Origin: Agrocybe praecox
Lineage: Eukaryota > Basidiomycota > Agaricomycetes > Agaricales > Agrocybaceae
Assembly: GCA_964017145.1 (NCBI GenBank)
Contig: OZ024841.1
Location: 3,534,001-3,598,000 of the forward strand
Direction of reading: 5' to 3'
DNA length: 64,000 nucleotides
In this document: piece by piece, positions 41,516 to 53,975 of the stretch
How positions within the stretch are numbered: the first letter of the stretch is position 1
Layout: every line of letters starts with the position of its first letter
Position numbers and translations under genes: made by a program
The notes under the pieces: model-generated
Told to the model about the DNA's origin: nothing
The model's database searches: none
The model's input: the letters and a program-made list of their open reading frames with translations, nothing else

Positions 41516-43735
41516 TATAGTATATGTAAGTACAACGTAAAACATATCTCCACCTCTATCCTTCCATCGAAGCCAGGTTTGCGTTTGCTTGTTCGTGTAT
41601 ATATATATATAGGCAATTTCTTCTTCGATGGCACGTCAAATTGTCGGGGTCGTATCCTTCTTTTTAAGATGTATCAACCGCTGAACGCAAAGAGCCACAG
41701 AATACATATTCTCACACCCCGTTCCCTCATCGGAGAGTGATTCATGATGTATATGCATGTTGAACGTCGATTGTTGATCATTGTGGGGCGTGCCAGTGTA
41801 GCACCCAAAGGATGTGAAGGAGGACGAAGAGGAGAGATTATAGGTGCAAGATCAGAGGTGCAAGAGTCGAGACCAGAAATGTGAACTAGATAACAACGAA
41901 CTTATGAGCACGAGCTTCTTAGATGTATATCGTTCTAGAATCGTTCAACTTCAATGTTTAACGTAAGGTTTACTGGTTGTATATAGATACCAACGGGAGG
42001 TGTCATGCATGTGGATTGATAAAGGTGGCAGGACGTATAGGAGCAAGAAGGCTGATGAGGGGTGAGAGATGTGAGGGCCAAGACAAGTGACAATGCACAG
42101 GCGCGGGGAGAATTTAGTTCTTCGAATGCTAATCATTCGACGTCAACGGTCATGTGCACATAGAGAGATCAATAAGAGAGGTACCACAAGCACAGGGAGA
42201 TGAAAGACGAGACTAGATTATGAGGACAACGCACCACTAGCTCTCTGATCTGCTTCGTTCAATCAAGATTCACATAGACAGACGAAGTTAAAGAAAGAGG
42301 TACCGCAAGAGAAGGAAGAAGAAATAAGAAGTATGACCTGGTTCTTCGCGTGATCATGAAGATAGAGATAGGTAAAGAACAGGTAAGAGAGAGGAGGGAA
42401 ATAATTGGATCTGAAAGGGAGAAAGAGGAAGGGAGGTCATCGTGCAGACCAATCAGACCAAAAAGAAAGGGAAGCGAGCGAGCGAAAGCGGAATAATGAA
42501 GCTATTGTGAAGGAATCAGAGGAAAACGTTGACGAAAACAAGCATGTGAACCATTGAAACATAACCTGGATCAGAGCGGACGACGAGGGGGAGCCTTCCA
42601 TGCATTGAATCGATGAAAGGTGCATGGAAAAGAAAGGGAATTGTTATACTAATAGGCATGCAAATGCATATCCACGAGGGGCCCACCAAGAGAAAGGAAC
42701 GAAGAATGAGAGAAAAAGGCGAGCGCTCAAACACGCAAGTGGAGAGAAGGAGCTGAACAGCGACGTCTGAGAGTGATAAAACGAATGAAATGATGAGTGA
42801 GCCGGAAGGAACTGATTGATGTTAGTAGAATAATAACGCGCACAGTGAGAGGGGCATTCGAAGAGAGAGAAGAAATGGAGACATAATGGGACTTGATGCT
42901 GGGGGAAAGCGGTTGCGTGATGTGGGAGAGGGAGAGACCAAGAGCGGGAGAGTAAAAAAGAAGCGAATAGAACGAAGGTAGGCAATAGACATAAAAAAGA
43001 GGAAGTGATGAAGTGACGATAGATACATGTGAACATAGATAAGAGGGGCAACCGCAAGGAGAGTTGACGGAATCGTACGCTAGAAAAACAGTATGTATCA
43101 AGTGATGTATAGACTGGACCACGGATTCAATGTGTCGTTTTGGTGACATTACATCGCTGAGGCATGCAGAGGGGAAAAAAGACGCCATGATGGAGGTGAA
43201 AAGAGAAAGAAACGTTGGGAAGTGAGAAACAGAGAGGCAAAGAGATAAGACACCGACTGGGCAGGAGGAATAATTAAAAAGTAGTGATTGAAGGGGAGAG
43301 ACAGCGATCCATGGAAGACAAGTCGACAAAGAGCCATGATGGGCGAAGAAAAGAGAAGGGCTTTTGGGCGCTTGAGTGTGATAAAAACAGCTTGAAGTTT
43401 GAGTCGACAGGAGGGTACGACCGAAGGTATTAATTGAAAAGATGCGTGTGCAACATAAAATATAAAAACGAAAGGAGGCGGATCAGGAGCATGTAAACAC
43501 AGAGGAACGTCACGGACGAGCGAGACCACAGAATGAGAGAAGAAATGACGAATTTCGGAGGTAACGCACAGTAAAAGAGAAGAGACACTCCGATAGCAGA
43601 GGAATGACGCAGATGAACGACAAATGTTCAAGATACCATTGACCAGAGATTTAGAAACGTATCGCAATCACCAAACAGCGACGATTAAGACTTAGGGCGA
43701 TGGAAGGACAGACGTAAGTGAACGATCCGACGGAG
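41516..43735. other. Purine-rich spacer of unit A
   Basis: From about 41850 to 43735 the plus strand is strongly G/A-rich, giving long pyrimidine-derived open frames on the minus strand (Ser/Phe/Leu-rich) that show no domain and are not conserved in reading frame. Short phrases such as AGAGAGGTACCACAAG/AAGAGGTACCGCAAG (42177, 42296) and GATGTATAGACTGGACCACGG (43101) recur at irregular spacing, so the tract is built from degenerate ~100-bp repeats. I support no gene here. Confidence 0.6.
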
Positions 43736-43741
43736 AGACCC

Positions 43742-43900
43742 GGGTTTTGATCCGAACCCTAACCCGGCACGGCATCACGTACGTTCGTTATCCGACCAGA
43801 AGTTTGTCTCTTTCTTTCCTTTTCCTCGACTCTTTTCTTCCATCTGAATCTAACGCGTCAAGTTGCTGAGCGAGCGGGTCGTTACAGAATAGTTATGAAA
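43742..43900 (+). repeat. Dispersed core repeat, copy 1 of 4
   Basis: The core GGGTTTTGATCCGAACCCTA is followed by GGCATCACGTACGTTCG and, ~90 bp on, TCTGAATCTAACGCGTCAAGTTG. Homologues lie at 49518, 56527 and 62651. It marks the end of the purine-rich tract. Confidence 0.8.
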
Positions 43901-44002
43901 GAATCGAAGTGCACATCAAACGAAACGAAACGACGCATAACGCAGTCAAACGACGAAGGTGGAGGTTATTGTTGAGGGGAGGGGACGGAATAATATGGGA
44001 GT

Positions 44003-46530
44003 GAGATGGTGGTGGCACAGGGAGGACACACGTACCGATACAGAGCCCATCAGCACGTCCAAGTTCATCTAGACGCAAACATCAAAGCGCCACTGTTGCT
44101 CTTTCTCCGAACCAGCTGTATCACCAACAAAGTCTGCCAGCGACTGCACATCCCGACTCCAATCAGTCCAGCGGGAACCCGAACGCAGCAGCATTTGCAT
44201 GGGTACCCATACCGGACGTGTACGCGCACCCCGTTGCCCTAGCTTACGCGGCTGCCCATCCACGCCGTATGATTCCCAAGTTTGGGCCGTATTTGCTCCT
44301 GCAGACCATTTTGGAGAGGTCTGCATAGTCAGCAGGGAAAATCGAGGTTTAAAGGTATGTTTTCTTACTACTATGTTTTCCTTTTCTCGTGGGTGACCTT
44401 GCACATTGGCCATCCTCTTGCGTTCAACGTTATCGTTCCCATTTTTGCAGGGAATAAATATCTTTTTATCCTTTTTATCGTTCTATCATATTTAAACCTC
44501 TATTTGTGCGTCTTCTTGGCGCCAGCATTCGTGGAAGAGGAGCTGCGGCCACTGTTCTCTCAAAATACTTATATCTTTTCGCTCCTTTCTTCATTCACGC
44601 ACCGACTTGCGTTTTTGTGCCCTCATTTTTTGCAATTTTATTTATTGACCAATCGTTCTTTTCAGTTGAAGAGCGTCGCGTATCAGCGACAGATCAGGCA
44701 GCAGGCACAAGCTTCTCAAGCTGGCGGATCTAGCGCTCAACAGGCGGATGGCAGCGGCAGCGGCAGTGCGAACGTCGCGCCCACACCTTCCAGAGCACAG
44801 AGCCAGAGGCGAGGAACGAGAGGTCCTCATCGTCCAATGCCGTCCCACCGATCGTTATCGCCGCCGTCGCAGGTCAAACCAGCACCACCGCATTCACGCC
44901 CACTCGCAGCCGTTCGATTCAACCTACTACTGACGTCGTCAGCGATCCATTCGTATCACTCCTCACTTTTCCTCTACCTTCTCTCGCTTCCAAGCCAAGG
45001 AAGGCCCTGGCCAGAAGAAATTTGCCAGTCCTGCTGCGTTGGGTCTGAGCGGAGACGATCCGTTCGCATGCGGTGTCTGGGCTGCTACGTCCACTTAAAA
45101 TGCTGGCGTGGCTCCCAACACCCTTTCACCAGCTGGCCCCTGGAGATAAAAGCGACACGAAGAAGGCCCATGGAGCGTTTGGTCATAGTCGAATGGGATT
45201 CGGAGCCGAAGTCCACAAGTCCCCGGAAGGTGAAGGAGAGACACAAACGGATGAGAAGGCCGTGCCTGGCCTGACTCCTTCAGCAGCACCAGCACCAGCA
45301 CCACCGACGGCTTACCGTGTTCCTGCTGCTCTGAGTGCATCGCCCCCAGCACCAGCACCAGCGCCTATCTCGGTTCCTCCTGTCCAAGTACCTGCGACGA
45401 CCGCTTCGGCTGTTCCTGCTACTCCAGTATCAGCAATTTCCGCTGAAGCAGACGCGAATATTTCATCGGTTGGCAATGCCCAAGGAGCGGGCCATAAGAG
45501 GAGAAATCGAGCATCAATATTTCGATAACAAAGACGCTGGGGCCAGCGTGAAAGAGGGCAATGGAAATCTGAGCATCAGCGCTATGCCAAGTACGGCGTC
45601 TGGCGCATCGCAGCCTGATTCGTCTTTGGATACTACGACCAACGGAGAGAAGGAAAAGACGGAGGAGGAGGGGAAGGAGAGGGGAAAGGGTAGAAGTGGG
45701 AGGAGGAACACGTCTACAGTTATGGTTGAACCTATCAGCAGGTCTATTAGCAGCCGGTCGCAGAACCAAAAGACGCCCATTAGTTCTGTGTATTCCGAGG
45801 GCAACACTACCGCCGTACCAACTACAGCGAAGAACCCCGACCCCAGTTTACAACCACCACCAATGCTCACGTCTGTGTCATTCCCACTGGGTGCGGCGAC
45901 GCGTTTGACGTCCATGAACGCAGAGCCTCGTTTTTCCTCCTGTTCAGGTGCTGGTTACCACTTCAACTTCGAGCGTTTCGCGCCCTGCACCTCCCACACC
46001 TATTCGCAGCAAGACGGCAGCAGCTGCTGTACCCACTATAGCTACCACACCCGTTGCCTCTTCCTTGGTTTCTAGGTGCAGGAATAGTGTTACTGTGGGC
46101 AGCAGGGACTGCAAACGTCAACGACAGACGTCAAACAGGCTCGGTGCTTCCTATGGGTTCACTTTGTCTTCGTCGTTGTAAGCACACTGGCTCTGGCGCC
46201 GTTGGACCGGCATATGGCGATATTGCAGAACGCTGGAGATGAAGTGCGGTTCAGCGTTGAGCTGACGAGGTTGGATAGATTGAATGAAACGTAAAGTTTT
46301 TGTATGATACGTTGAGGAAGTGCGTGTTCTTTTTTTCTTTTTCAAATTTGCATTTGCTGCCGGTGTCGAGACCGAATTCACGCATCAACATCAACACCTG
46401 GTATCTTCTCCATTTATTTTTCTTGGGTTCCTCTTTTATCGGGCCATCGAACATGCAAACTAATGTTTTTTTTTTTTTTTCGTTTACAGGCGTGTGGACA
46501 TTCAGCTGCTCGTGCCTAGATGGCTAACGA
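44003..46530 (+). pseudogene. Family X low-complexity gene, copy A (degraded)
   Basis: Comparison with 56867-59340 shows conserved blocks. The first is an exon frame with NQSSGNPNAAA and VPIPDVYAHPVALAYAAA (44003-44328). An intron with a GTATGT donor after TTTAAAG at about 44355 and a TTTTCAG acceptor at about 44664 follows. Later blocks are SANVAPTPSRAQSQ, SNAVPPIVIAAVAGQTSTTAF, a Pro/Ala stretch SPPAPAPAPISVPPVQV, and RNSVTVGSRD...GASYGFT. The blocks fall in different frames, with a stop at 44326 and frameshifts near 44830 and 45000, so the copy looks inactive. The inferred protein was Ala/Pro/Ser/Thr-rich and disordered with no recognised domain. An antisense gene cannot be excluded. Confidence 0.5.
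46190..46530 (+). repeat. Family X 3' module, first copy in unit A
   Basis: The block from GACCGGCATATGGCGAT through GTATGATACGTTGAGG, TCGGGCCATCGAACATGCAAAC and the intron-like end TTTACAGGCGTGTGGAC is repeated at 47205-47540 in the same unit and at 59925-60265 in unit B. Confidence 0.75.
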
Positions 46531-47560
46531 AATATATATATCCTTACCAAGAACCCAGAATCGCCAATAATGCAAGTCGAAGGGCAAGGAAAGCCTCGCT
46601 CCTTACCCCGCTACGCATAGCACGGAAGACTCGGATGTTGCCAAGGATATAACGCAGACGAGCCAGAGGAAGACATTTATTGCGAATAGGAAATGATACT
46701 CTGCTTCAAGCAGCACCATCGACCAGCCTGGCGAGAAGGATGGAAAGGAGCAGCAGGCCCTCGTTGCTCCTCATGTTCAAGTAGTAGTTAGCACTTCAAC
46801 TTCCAGGAAGGATGCGGTCGCCGTTCCATCTGGTTCAGCACGAAGAAGGAAAACCGTCAGGGTTGACAGCGACCGCCATGATGGGTAGTGCAGCTTCCAA
46901 CGGTGTCGAGAAGCGCGGATACCACTTCCCCGTCTGGTACATTCTCGACCTCGGCGGGCGGGGTGCTGTGCGGGTTGTTGATGAGGATGCAGTTGTCCGA
47001 AGTCGCGTCGGATGTTCCTCCCATATCAGCAGCAGCGTCATTCCATGGTCCCTCAAACACACTGGCATTCGATGGCGACCCTCTGCCCTCGGCTGGTGGG
47101 CTTGTGGTATCTTCTGGCGTCGATCCTATCACGCCTTTCATGTCGCCTGGACAGGGGGTGTTCCCTTTCACCACTGGCTCTGGCCCTGGCTCTGCCTTTG
47201 GTACGGTGGGACTGGCATATGACGATCCATCGTAGGATGCTGGAGATGATGTGCGATTTAGCGTCGGGCTGACGAGGTTGGATGGACCGGGCGATACGTA
47301 TTGCTTGGATGTAGAAGGTTGACGGGAAATGTGAAGACTGATAAAATTGGTATGATACGTTGGGGCAGTACTTTTCTTTCTTTTCTTCGATTTTTTCTTC
47401 ATTCTTTCCGATCCGCGTTTTCTGCTAGTGTCGAGACTGCGCTCGTACATCAGCACCTAGCATCTTCTTACTTTTGTTTTCTCGTGTTTCCACCTTTTGT
47501 CGGGCCATCGAACATACAAACTGATGAGTCAATCAATGTTCCCCTTTGCACGCTCTCTCT
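46531..47560 (+). pseudogene. Family X second C-terminal segment in unit A
   Basis: An open frame at 46888-47235 ends GDPLPSAGGLVVSSGVDPIT, FMSPGQGVFPFTTGS and VGLAYDDPS. The same sequence order is read in unit B at about 59640-60000 (GDPLPSTGGLVASSSVD, MSPEQGAFPFTIGS, GPAYGDPSQ). Conservation of this frame in two diverged copies supports past coding as the C-terminus of family X. In unit A it is followed by the second copy of the 3' module (47205-47540), including GTATGATACGTTG and CGGGCCATCGAACATACAAAC. Confidence 0.45.
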
Positions 47561-49517
47561 CTAGATGCATTCGTCAATTTTAGGAATCAAATATTATTTC
47601 GTCCAAGTGGGGAAGAACGAGCACGGAAGGGAGGCGAGAGAGTGTGCACAGTGGGAAATGGAAATGGATGGAACAAAGGCAGAAGGGGCGGAGCGGAGAA
47701 GGCAAAATAACTGACAACCTCGAAGGAGGAAATAATTGCTGGAATTATACTTGTACATCATTTTCTATGTAACATTTTAATGAAAAATAACAGGGAAACG
47801 AGGCACTATATATGGAGAGGAAAAGGATTGATACGAATGTGGATTTAGATGAACAAATACGAAGAAGAGTTCGAGGACCAGAGAGGAGGGTAAAATGTTC
47901 GTATGGAGTGGATAGCAAATTCGGCGCATTTTCTTTGTGGAAAGTACATGGTAAAGGTGTGCATACAAAGACTTTCAAATCTGTATGCTTGATGTGAAAG
48001 AGGCCGGAAGAGTAGGAAAATATGAAAGAGGGGAAAGGAAGAGAGAAAAATGACACGAGGAAGGGCGAGTAGTAAAGTGAGAAAAGGTCATCTGAGGAAG
48101 GGGGCACAAAGAATGGAAGGAACTGAGAGGGGGGATAGGAAAAGAGGACGCTGTTTAAGTGTCTGGGTGCGATAAACCCAAGGTGGGGATGAGGTCAAGT
48201 GGGATGGAAGGAGCGGAGAGAAATGAGGAGGCTAGCAGGAAAGACGAGCCACAGTGACGCCGAAACAAGAGGGTGGATGACCAGAGGAGGTTATTCGGGA
48301 GGATAGTTCCTTCGAGTTGGGATGTGCGGTTGCTGGCTGACTTTGTTGATGGTCCCGGCCAGCTCGTGAGTGTGAATGATTTGAGGAAGAATATTGGGGT
48401 GCAGCGAACGAGGTTGGCCGTTGGGAGTGATAAAGATGGCCCAGCTGATTGTGGATAATCCCTCTGCTGCTGCTGGCTGTGTGCTGGGTAAGACGATTCG
48501 GGCGGGAAGAAACCTATGCAAAGGAAAAATCAATGTTTCATCCACGATGGAACCATTCCATTATCGCGCAGCAGCAGAAGAACACGCACTACGCACTATG
48601 CCTCCCAGCAAAAGGTTGCCCCGTAAGGCAGATCGTGCAGAGGACAAGTTCGGGTTTAAATTTAAAAAAAATTTAACGTTCAATATTCCCGGTCAACTCG
48701 ACATAAACAGGGCTTCACGCGCACGTCGACAGCGCATGAAAATAACTAGAGAAAAAGACAACGATAGAGAAAATAAATTGATGCGGATGCGAATGTACAA
48801 GAACGAGGACCAGGGAGGGAAGCGAAAAGAACCTGAGGGAAGTGCGAAGAGGCGCGGCCGAGAGAAGAGATAAAAAGAGGCGAGGCGAATGGGAGGGAAA
48901 TTATCGAAGAAGGGAAGGAAAACAAGTCGCGAGTAAATTGACAAAGGGTGAAAAAAAAGAGGAGGGTATTTTGGTGAACGTGAGCCCACGGGTACCGCAA
49001 ATGGGAAGGAATTGATCGAAGCGAGTGAAGGATATCATGAGCGGGACAACAGCGCGTTCAAGAGACCGTTAATCAGAAACGGAGCGAGAATGACGAGTGG
49101 GGTGAACACGAAAGCAAAGGGCAAACGAGAAAAACAAGCGAGGCTAGGTGCAGGGAGAACCTAGCCCTACGATTTACGCCGTTCGAAGATCCGACGTTAT
49201 GCAGATCAAAGGAATACAGCAAGAGAAGGAAGGAAAATAATAATTGACACCGCTAAAACACTTGGGTGATTATGAAAGCAGGGAGGAGTAGGGGAAAGGC
49301 GACAATGAAATCGGACAGCATTGAACGGTCGACTCCTGCAACACGGAAGGGAGAGGGAGGGCAGTTCGGAAGCACAACGAGTGGATAGGAGCTCAGTCAT
49401 GCACACGACAGCAAGGGTAAAGATGGAAAAGCGGGGCGAAGGAAGGGACTAAGGTACGATCCCGAACGTTTTGCATTAAAACACATGACGGAGGATATGG
49501 ATGCGAGCATGGGTACG
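47561..49517. other. Second purine-rich spacer of unit A
   Basis: The plus strand is purine-rich from about 47600 to 49450 and I support no gene. At 48297-48450 lies an inverted copy of the sequence around 56820-57000 of unit B: GTTGGGATGTGCGG, GTGAGTGTGAATGATTTGAGG and AAGAATAT match its reverse complement. Open frames such as 48394-48873 are highly charged compositional products. Confidence 0.5.
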
Positions 49518-50930
49518 TCCCGAACGTTTTGATCCGAACCCCAACCCGATATGGCATCGCGTATGTTCGTCATTATTTTGTTTCTCCTTCCTCTCCCTCA
49601 AATCTTTTCTTCACGTTTCGTCCTTGGCTTTACTGATTTCTGAATTATACGCGTCCAGTTGCCACACGGAGGTTTTATTGGAGAAAGAAATATTCGGAGG
49701 ACGTACATAATTGAAAACAGCGGAATGGATTTGAACGAAACATTGTTATAGCGAGGGATGTACGCGCTGGGTGCGTATGGCTTTTTGGTACGTGTCGTCC
49801 TTCGCTCTCTGCACGCTGACCTGTCACAAATTCCGGAGATGGCAACCGCTTCTCCGTCTTTGCTACTCCCTTTCTTGCCTCTTCGTTCAAAGTTTCTATC
49901 TCATGGGCCCACTTCTGCTTACTGGCGTCCTTTTCCACAATCATGCATTGGCATTCCATTCTCTCCCTGTTGTTCTCTCTTCCCCTGCTGTAACCGTCGT
50001 GCACCTCCTATTTGACTTTCCGTCTTTTATACTCGGAATGGAAGGAAATATTCTTAGCGACTTACGGCGTGTACGCACTGGGTGTTTGTACTGGTGCGTC
50101 TTGCCCGTCGCTCGCTCTTATCACATTCCTTTCCTCTCTGTCTCCGAGCTCCGAGCCCCCCGTTTGTTCCGTCCTCCTTTCGCTCACTCTCCGCCTCTCC
50201 AAACCTTTTTGTCCTCTTGTACCACTGACGAGCTGATAACATGTACGAATTTTAAAGGGAAATCGGAAATAGACGAATACACGCTCAAAATATGCTACCT
50301 CGGATTGACGCAATGGCTGTGTTGTATCAGATACCTTTTCTGTTGTCCTCGCGCCTCCTAAATCTAGCCTATTTCTTTTGGTCCGTTCACTTCTTCCCCC
50401 ATTCTGCCGCGCGCTTTTCTTTCTTTTCCTCACTATTTCCCTCCCATCATCACTTCACGTCCGTTTTCGTCCCCCCGTTAACAATGTATCGAAGGTGACC
50501 GGTTGACCTGCCATTACCTGCCTCTACATGCCATCTCGCCTTTTTTCTAATTTTCTCTCGCCTTCCGTCTCTAGAGCTCTTAAATCCCAGATCTCAGCAT
50601 ATGTCATTCCTCCCTCCCTCCCTTCCCTTTCGCATATTATTCCATTGCGCACCTATCTTCCCCTGTTATGTTCGCTTCCATCTCTTCTCTGCTTGCGTCC
50701 ATTTTCCATTGTCTTCAGCCCTCTACGCTCCTTGTCTCATTCTCTTTCTCGTGTTGTTCCTTTCTCGTTATATTTTCTTTCTTTCTCTCTCCTCTCCCCT
50801 TCTCCTCTGTTTCGGGTCTTTGTTTCTGGTGTTTCATGCGTCAACGACGACGACACAGACCCCGGTATTTGTACATTAAATTATCTCGCTCTCATCATTG
50901 ATATCATCGATTCATGCAAATTATGTCGTA
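49518..50930 (+). repeat. Core repeat copy 2 and pyrimidine-rich spacer at end of unit A
   Basis: TCCCGAACGTTTTGATCCG followed by GGCATCGCGTATGTTCGTC and CTGAATTATACGCGTCCAGTTGC starts the segment. From here the plus strand is C/T-rich to about 50800, a reversal of the preceding purine-rich strand. The segment matches 62651 to the window end. It contains TACGCGCTGGGTGCGTATGGC and CACTGGGTGTTTGTACTGG (49764, 50087), two related phrases ~320 bp apart. No gene is supported. Confidence 0.6.
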
Positions 50931-51307
50931 TGCACGCACGTACAGAAAACACCGGAATATAAATGTAAATATTGCAAAAATACGAAAACATGTTTTGATG
51001 GATATGTTTAGATTGGAACAAACCAGTGAATGAGAAAATGACGAGTAAAACACGGACGGGGAATGCTACATGATGCGACGACGACGATAGGAGAGAAAAA
51101 GAAAGTACCGTAAGGAACTTTCACGACGCGAAAGGGTGCGGAAAAGGTTATCAATAGAAGGGAGGGAACAAACAGTATAAAAACAGAAGGGACAGAGAAA
51201 GGATGGGAGAATGAAGGTAAGAGGTAACATCATGAATCTGCATACTGAGTATCAGTAAATATTTGGTGAAAGACAAACAAATATGAGTACAATTACCTTT
51301 AGTCATC

Positions 51308-53898
51308 TCATCCGGCATGGAGATCATCATCCAACCCAGCCCCCACTCGATCAAGGTAAGTAGTTATTGCTTGACGTGCCTGCCGGCTGAGTTGGGGGAA
51401 CATCATTGACATTTTTGCAAAACATTTAGTTCTGCAAAGATCAACAAGTACAGGAAACCTGGCTGCCAGTGGAAGTATCTGAGGAAGACATTTCAGAAAA
51501 TCCATGTATTTAGACCACAACTGCTTGTCTGGATAAAACAGTCTGGATTTCCATTGTGTCAATTTTTGGACAGACTGCACAGTGAAGATTTGCCGTGCAT
51601 GCGCATTGATAAGCTTTGCATATGGAAGTAATTGGACAGAGTGTCGGTCAAGGTTGGAGAAGTATTTATTAACAAGAATTTTTTTTTTTGGCAGGTTGTA
51701 TGATGATGTTTGCCTATGCCACTTCCAAGGACGTGTCTGTTGTTTTTTCCTGTCAATCCAATGTAGTTCAATGTGTGATTCAGCCTCTTGGTTTGTAAGA
51801 GAAGATTCAACCAGAAAGGTAAGAAAATGGACTGCTGCTTTGGATATTATGAGTGATTTTTCCTCATCACTGAGGGGGATTAAGAATGTGTCATGCAAGT
51901 GAATCAATAAAAAGGTGCTTCCTAAGCCTTTTTGTGGAAAATAATTTGGACCTGTGACCTGAAGCTGGTTTATAGCAAAGATGTAATGCATCTCCCAATC
52001 ATTGCTGTATTGGTTATGAAGTTCAAAAAGGGCCAAGTTGAAAAATGTTAAAGCATGATTGTGATAGATGCATGGTGCAAGATGCCCATTCTCCTCCTAA
52101 AGAAAGAAAGCCACGTAAAGGTTTAGCTTCCCATACAAATCAATATGTAGAAGTTCTTACGAGATCAAACATGATTAGAAACAGGTTACGAAGAAAGTAA
52201 TCCTCTGAATATTCCCAAAGCTGCTGTTGAAAAAGACTTTTGCAGTAAAACTCCATGGGGAAATTGGTCACAGCAATGAAAAATGCTGCATAACTGGGTT
52301 CAAACCAATCAGGTTTGGGGATTTCCAGATGAAGAGGCGAGATTATAGTGATGTTTTCTGGATCAGATGGGCATCGTGGGGCATTATATCCCTCTAGCAG
52401 TACAATGTAGTCAGAATGATATTACGATTTCCTGAGATGATGAAAATTCTGACCTGAGAATATCTCAAGTAATCGAACAAGATGCCCCGCGTGCGTCTCT
52501 GCTCGGTTTTTTGAGAGGTCCTTTGACCGATGCACATCAAAAAGAAAGTCACCAAAGGACTTGTGAAGCAGAGATGCTTCTTGATGTGCAGGGTGAGCTT
52601 CTATCAATACAATGGCTGTGAGATCAGACAAAACAACTTCTGCCATCCCGTCCTCGAGATTGAGATATAGATCAATGTAAGAGGGAGTCATTTCATCATA
52701 CAAGGCAAGGAATGCCATTATATCTGCAGAGAGCGACGGATCTTCAGTTCCATTCAATAAATGTGCATAAAGAGCATCGAGCTCAGAGAAAGGCAGGTCC
52801 TTGAAAGGAGGGCGGAGACCAAGCACAGCATCCAGACGCTGATGAGGTCGATGACGGGGAGAATTGAGATATCCAATTACTATCTTTGCATACACAAACT
52901 GGCCAGAAGACTTGTTGATGAGCTCTTTGATTTGGTACTCAGTTGGCCAGCAAGGAGGTATGGAAGATTTGAATTTGTGACCTTCACAAAGCTCCGTAAA
53001 ACAGTCACATAGATAGAGCCTAATATCACCATCCGGATCGTACTCGTGCCCAAGGAATATCTTGAACAACATTGCGTTCATCTGTGTCCCACTAAATGTA
53101 TTGGAGATGTTGCTTTCCGGACGGCTCAGCACAAGAATGCGAATTGGTATTGGGGAAGTGGTGACGACATAATGTAACACATCCAATATATCCCGTTGGC
53201 TGGGCAGGTCCACGCACTCGTCGAGACCATCCAGGACAATCAGCCTGGGTGCGCTTTCAGGTGAATTGGCATGATTTGCCAGTAAAGGGTCCATGACAAG
53301 TGACATGAACTGTGTCCGCAGAGACCGGGTGAAAATCAGCGGATCGAAGTCGACAAACTCGGATATGAGCCTGCGTATATGCGGGCTTAAAGCACAGATC
53401 TGATACGAAATTGTTGGTACGAGGGATTTCGAGTTATTTCGAGTTGGATCGTTTGCGCCAAAGAAAAAACTGGCGAGCAGTGTTCCCTCCTTGGCGCAGC
53501 GCTCACATACGCTTCTCCCGATGGCGGATTTCCCAGCTCCTGCGGCTCCAGATACCCATGTGATGAATTTATCTCGAGTAAGCTCGTCCGATCCTGCTAC
53601 CCAGTCCACAAGAGTTTGAATGATTGCGACCCTCGTGCCCGGGTGACATTTCGGAGGATCGACAATGTGTCCCGAGTCGTGCAAAGCATTGGATGCGACA
53701 GCTGCAACTAAACGATTATACCCACCTGTAGTAAAATATATCTTGTGAGAAATAAAATGGTTCAGCAGCTAAAAGATACGCACCCCTTTCCCCGGTATGA
53801 GCATCTGAGAAATGATTATTGATAGTAAACGATCCTCCACTGACGAAGGCCTTCGAGGACGGAAAGAAAGATCCAGAGGTTGGTGGTATATCAGACAT
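51308..53898 (-). pseudogene. NACHT-domain NTPase, copy B, with one nonsense codon
   Basis: Exons 53898-53784, 53725-52161 and 52096-51308 have introns of 58 and 64 bp at exactly the positions and phases of copy A. The total spliced length, 2469 nt including stop, is identical. The start MSDIPPTSGSFFPSS, the P-loop GAAGAGKSAIG and the Walker B RLIVLDGLDECVD are all intact. The one obvious lesion is a TAA at 52424-52422, where copy A reads TAC in the sequence HLRKPYYYSDY. The truncated product would end about 475 residues in, after the NACHT and part of the helical region, losing the whole exon 3 domain. It could be a pseudogene or a truncated NACHT regulator. Frame and splice sites beyond the stop remain clean, so the loss is young relative to the duplication. 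Confidence 0.9.
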
Positions 53899-53975
53899 GT
53901 TTGGGAAACAACTTGATGGCGGGGGAGGATAAAGAAAAGGTCAAGGTCAAGATCAAGATCAAACGTCGCCCTTCA

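Larger units (their letters stand above)
38560..50930. repeat. Segmental duplication, unit A (~12.4 kb)
   Basis: The order of landmarks is repeated in unit B. They are the start with GCACAGAAAACAC (near 38566; 50943 in B), the NACHT stop codon (38784; 51308), the NACHT start (41372; 53898), the first core repeat GGGTTTTGATCCGAACCC (43742; 56527), the family X exon around 44215 (57038), the second core repeat TCCCGAACGTTTTGATCCG (49518; 62651), and TCCCCCCGTTAACAATGTATC (about 50475; 63717). Offsets grow from 12.4 to 13.2 kb because of insertions in B. The divergence is large enough to show that the duplication is not recent. Confidence 0.85.

Noticed and set aside
42437..43667. Long minus-strand Ser/Phe/Leu/Cys-rich frames that look like membrane proteins
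   Set aside because: The strand is almost pure pyrimidine, which removes stops and encodes Ser/Phe/Leu/Pro by default. Unit B does not conserve the frames.
43742..43775. Interstitial telomere repeat (CCGAACCCTAACCC)
   Set aside because: Only about one and a half CCCTAA-like units occur, and they are part of the longer core repeat found four times.
48394..48873. 159-codon charged frame
   Set aside because: It is a purine-rich tract translated to Arg/Glu/Lys, partly overlapping an inverted family X fragment, with no counterpart frame in unit B.
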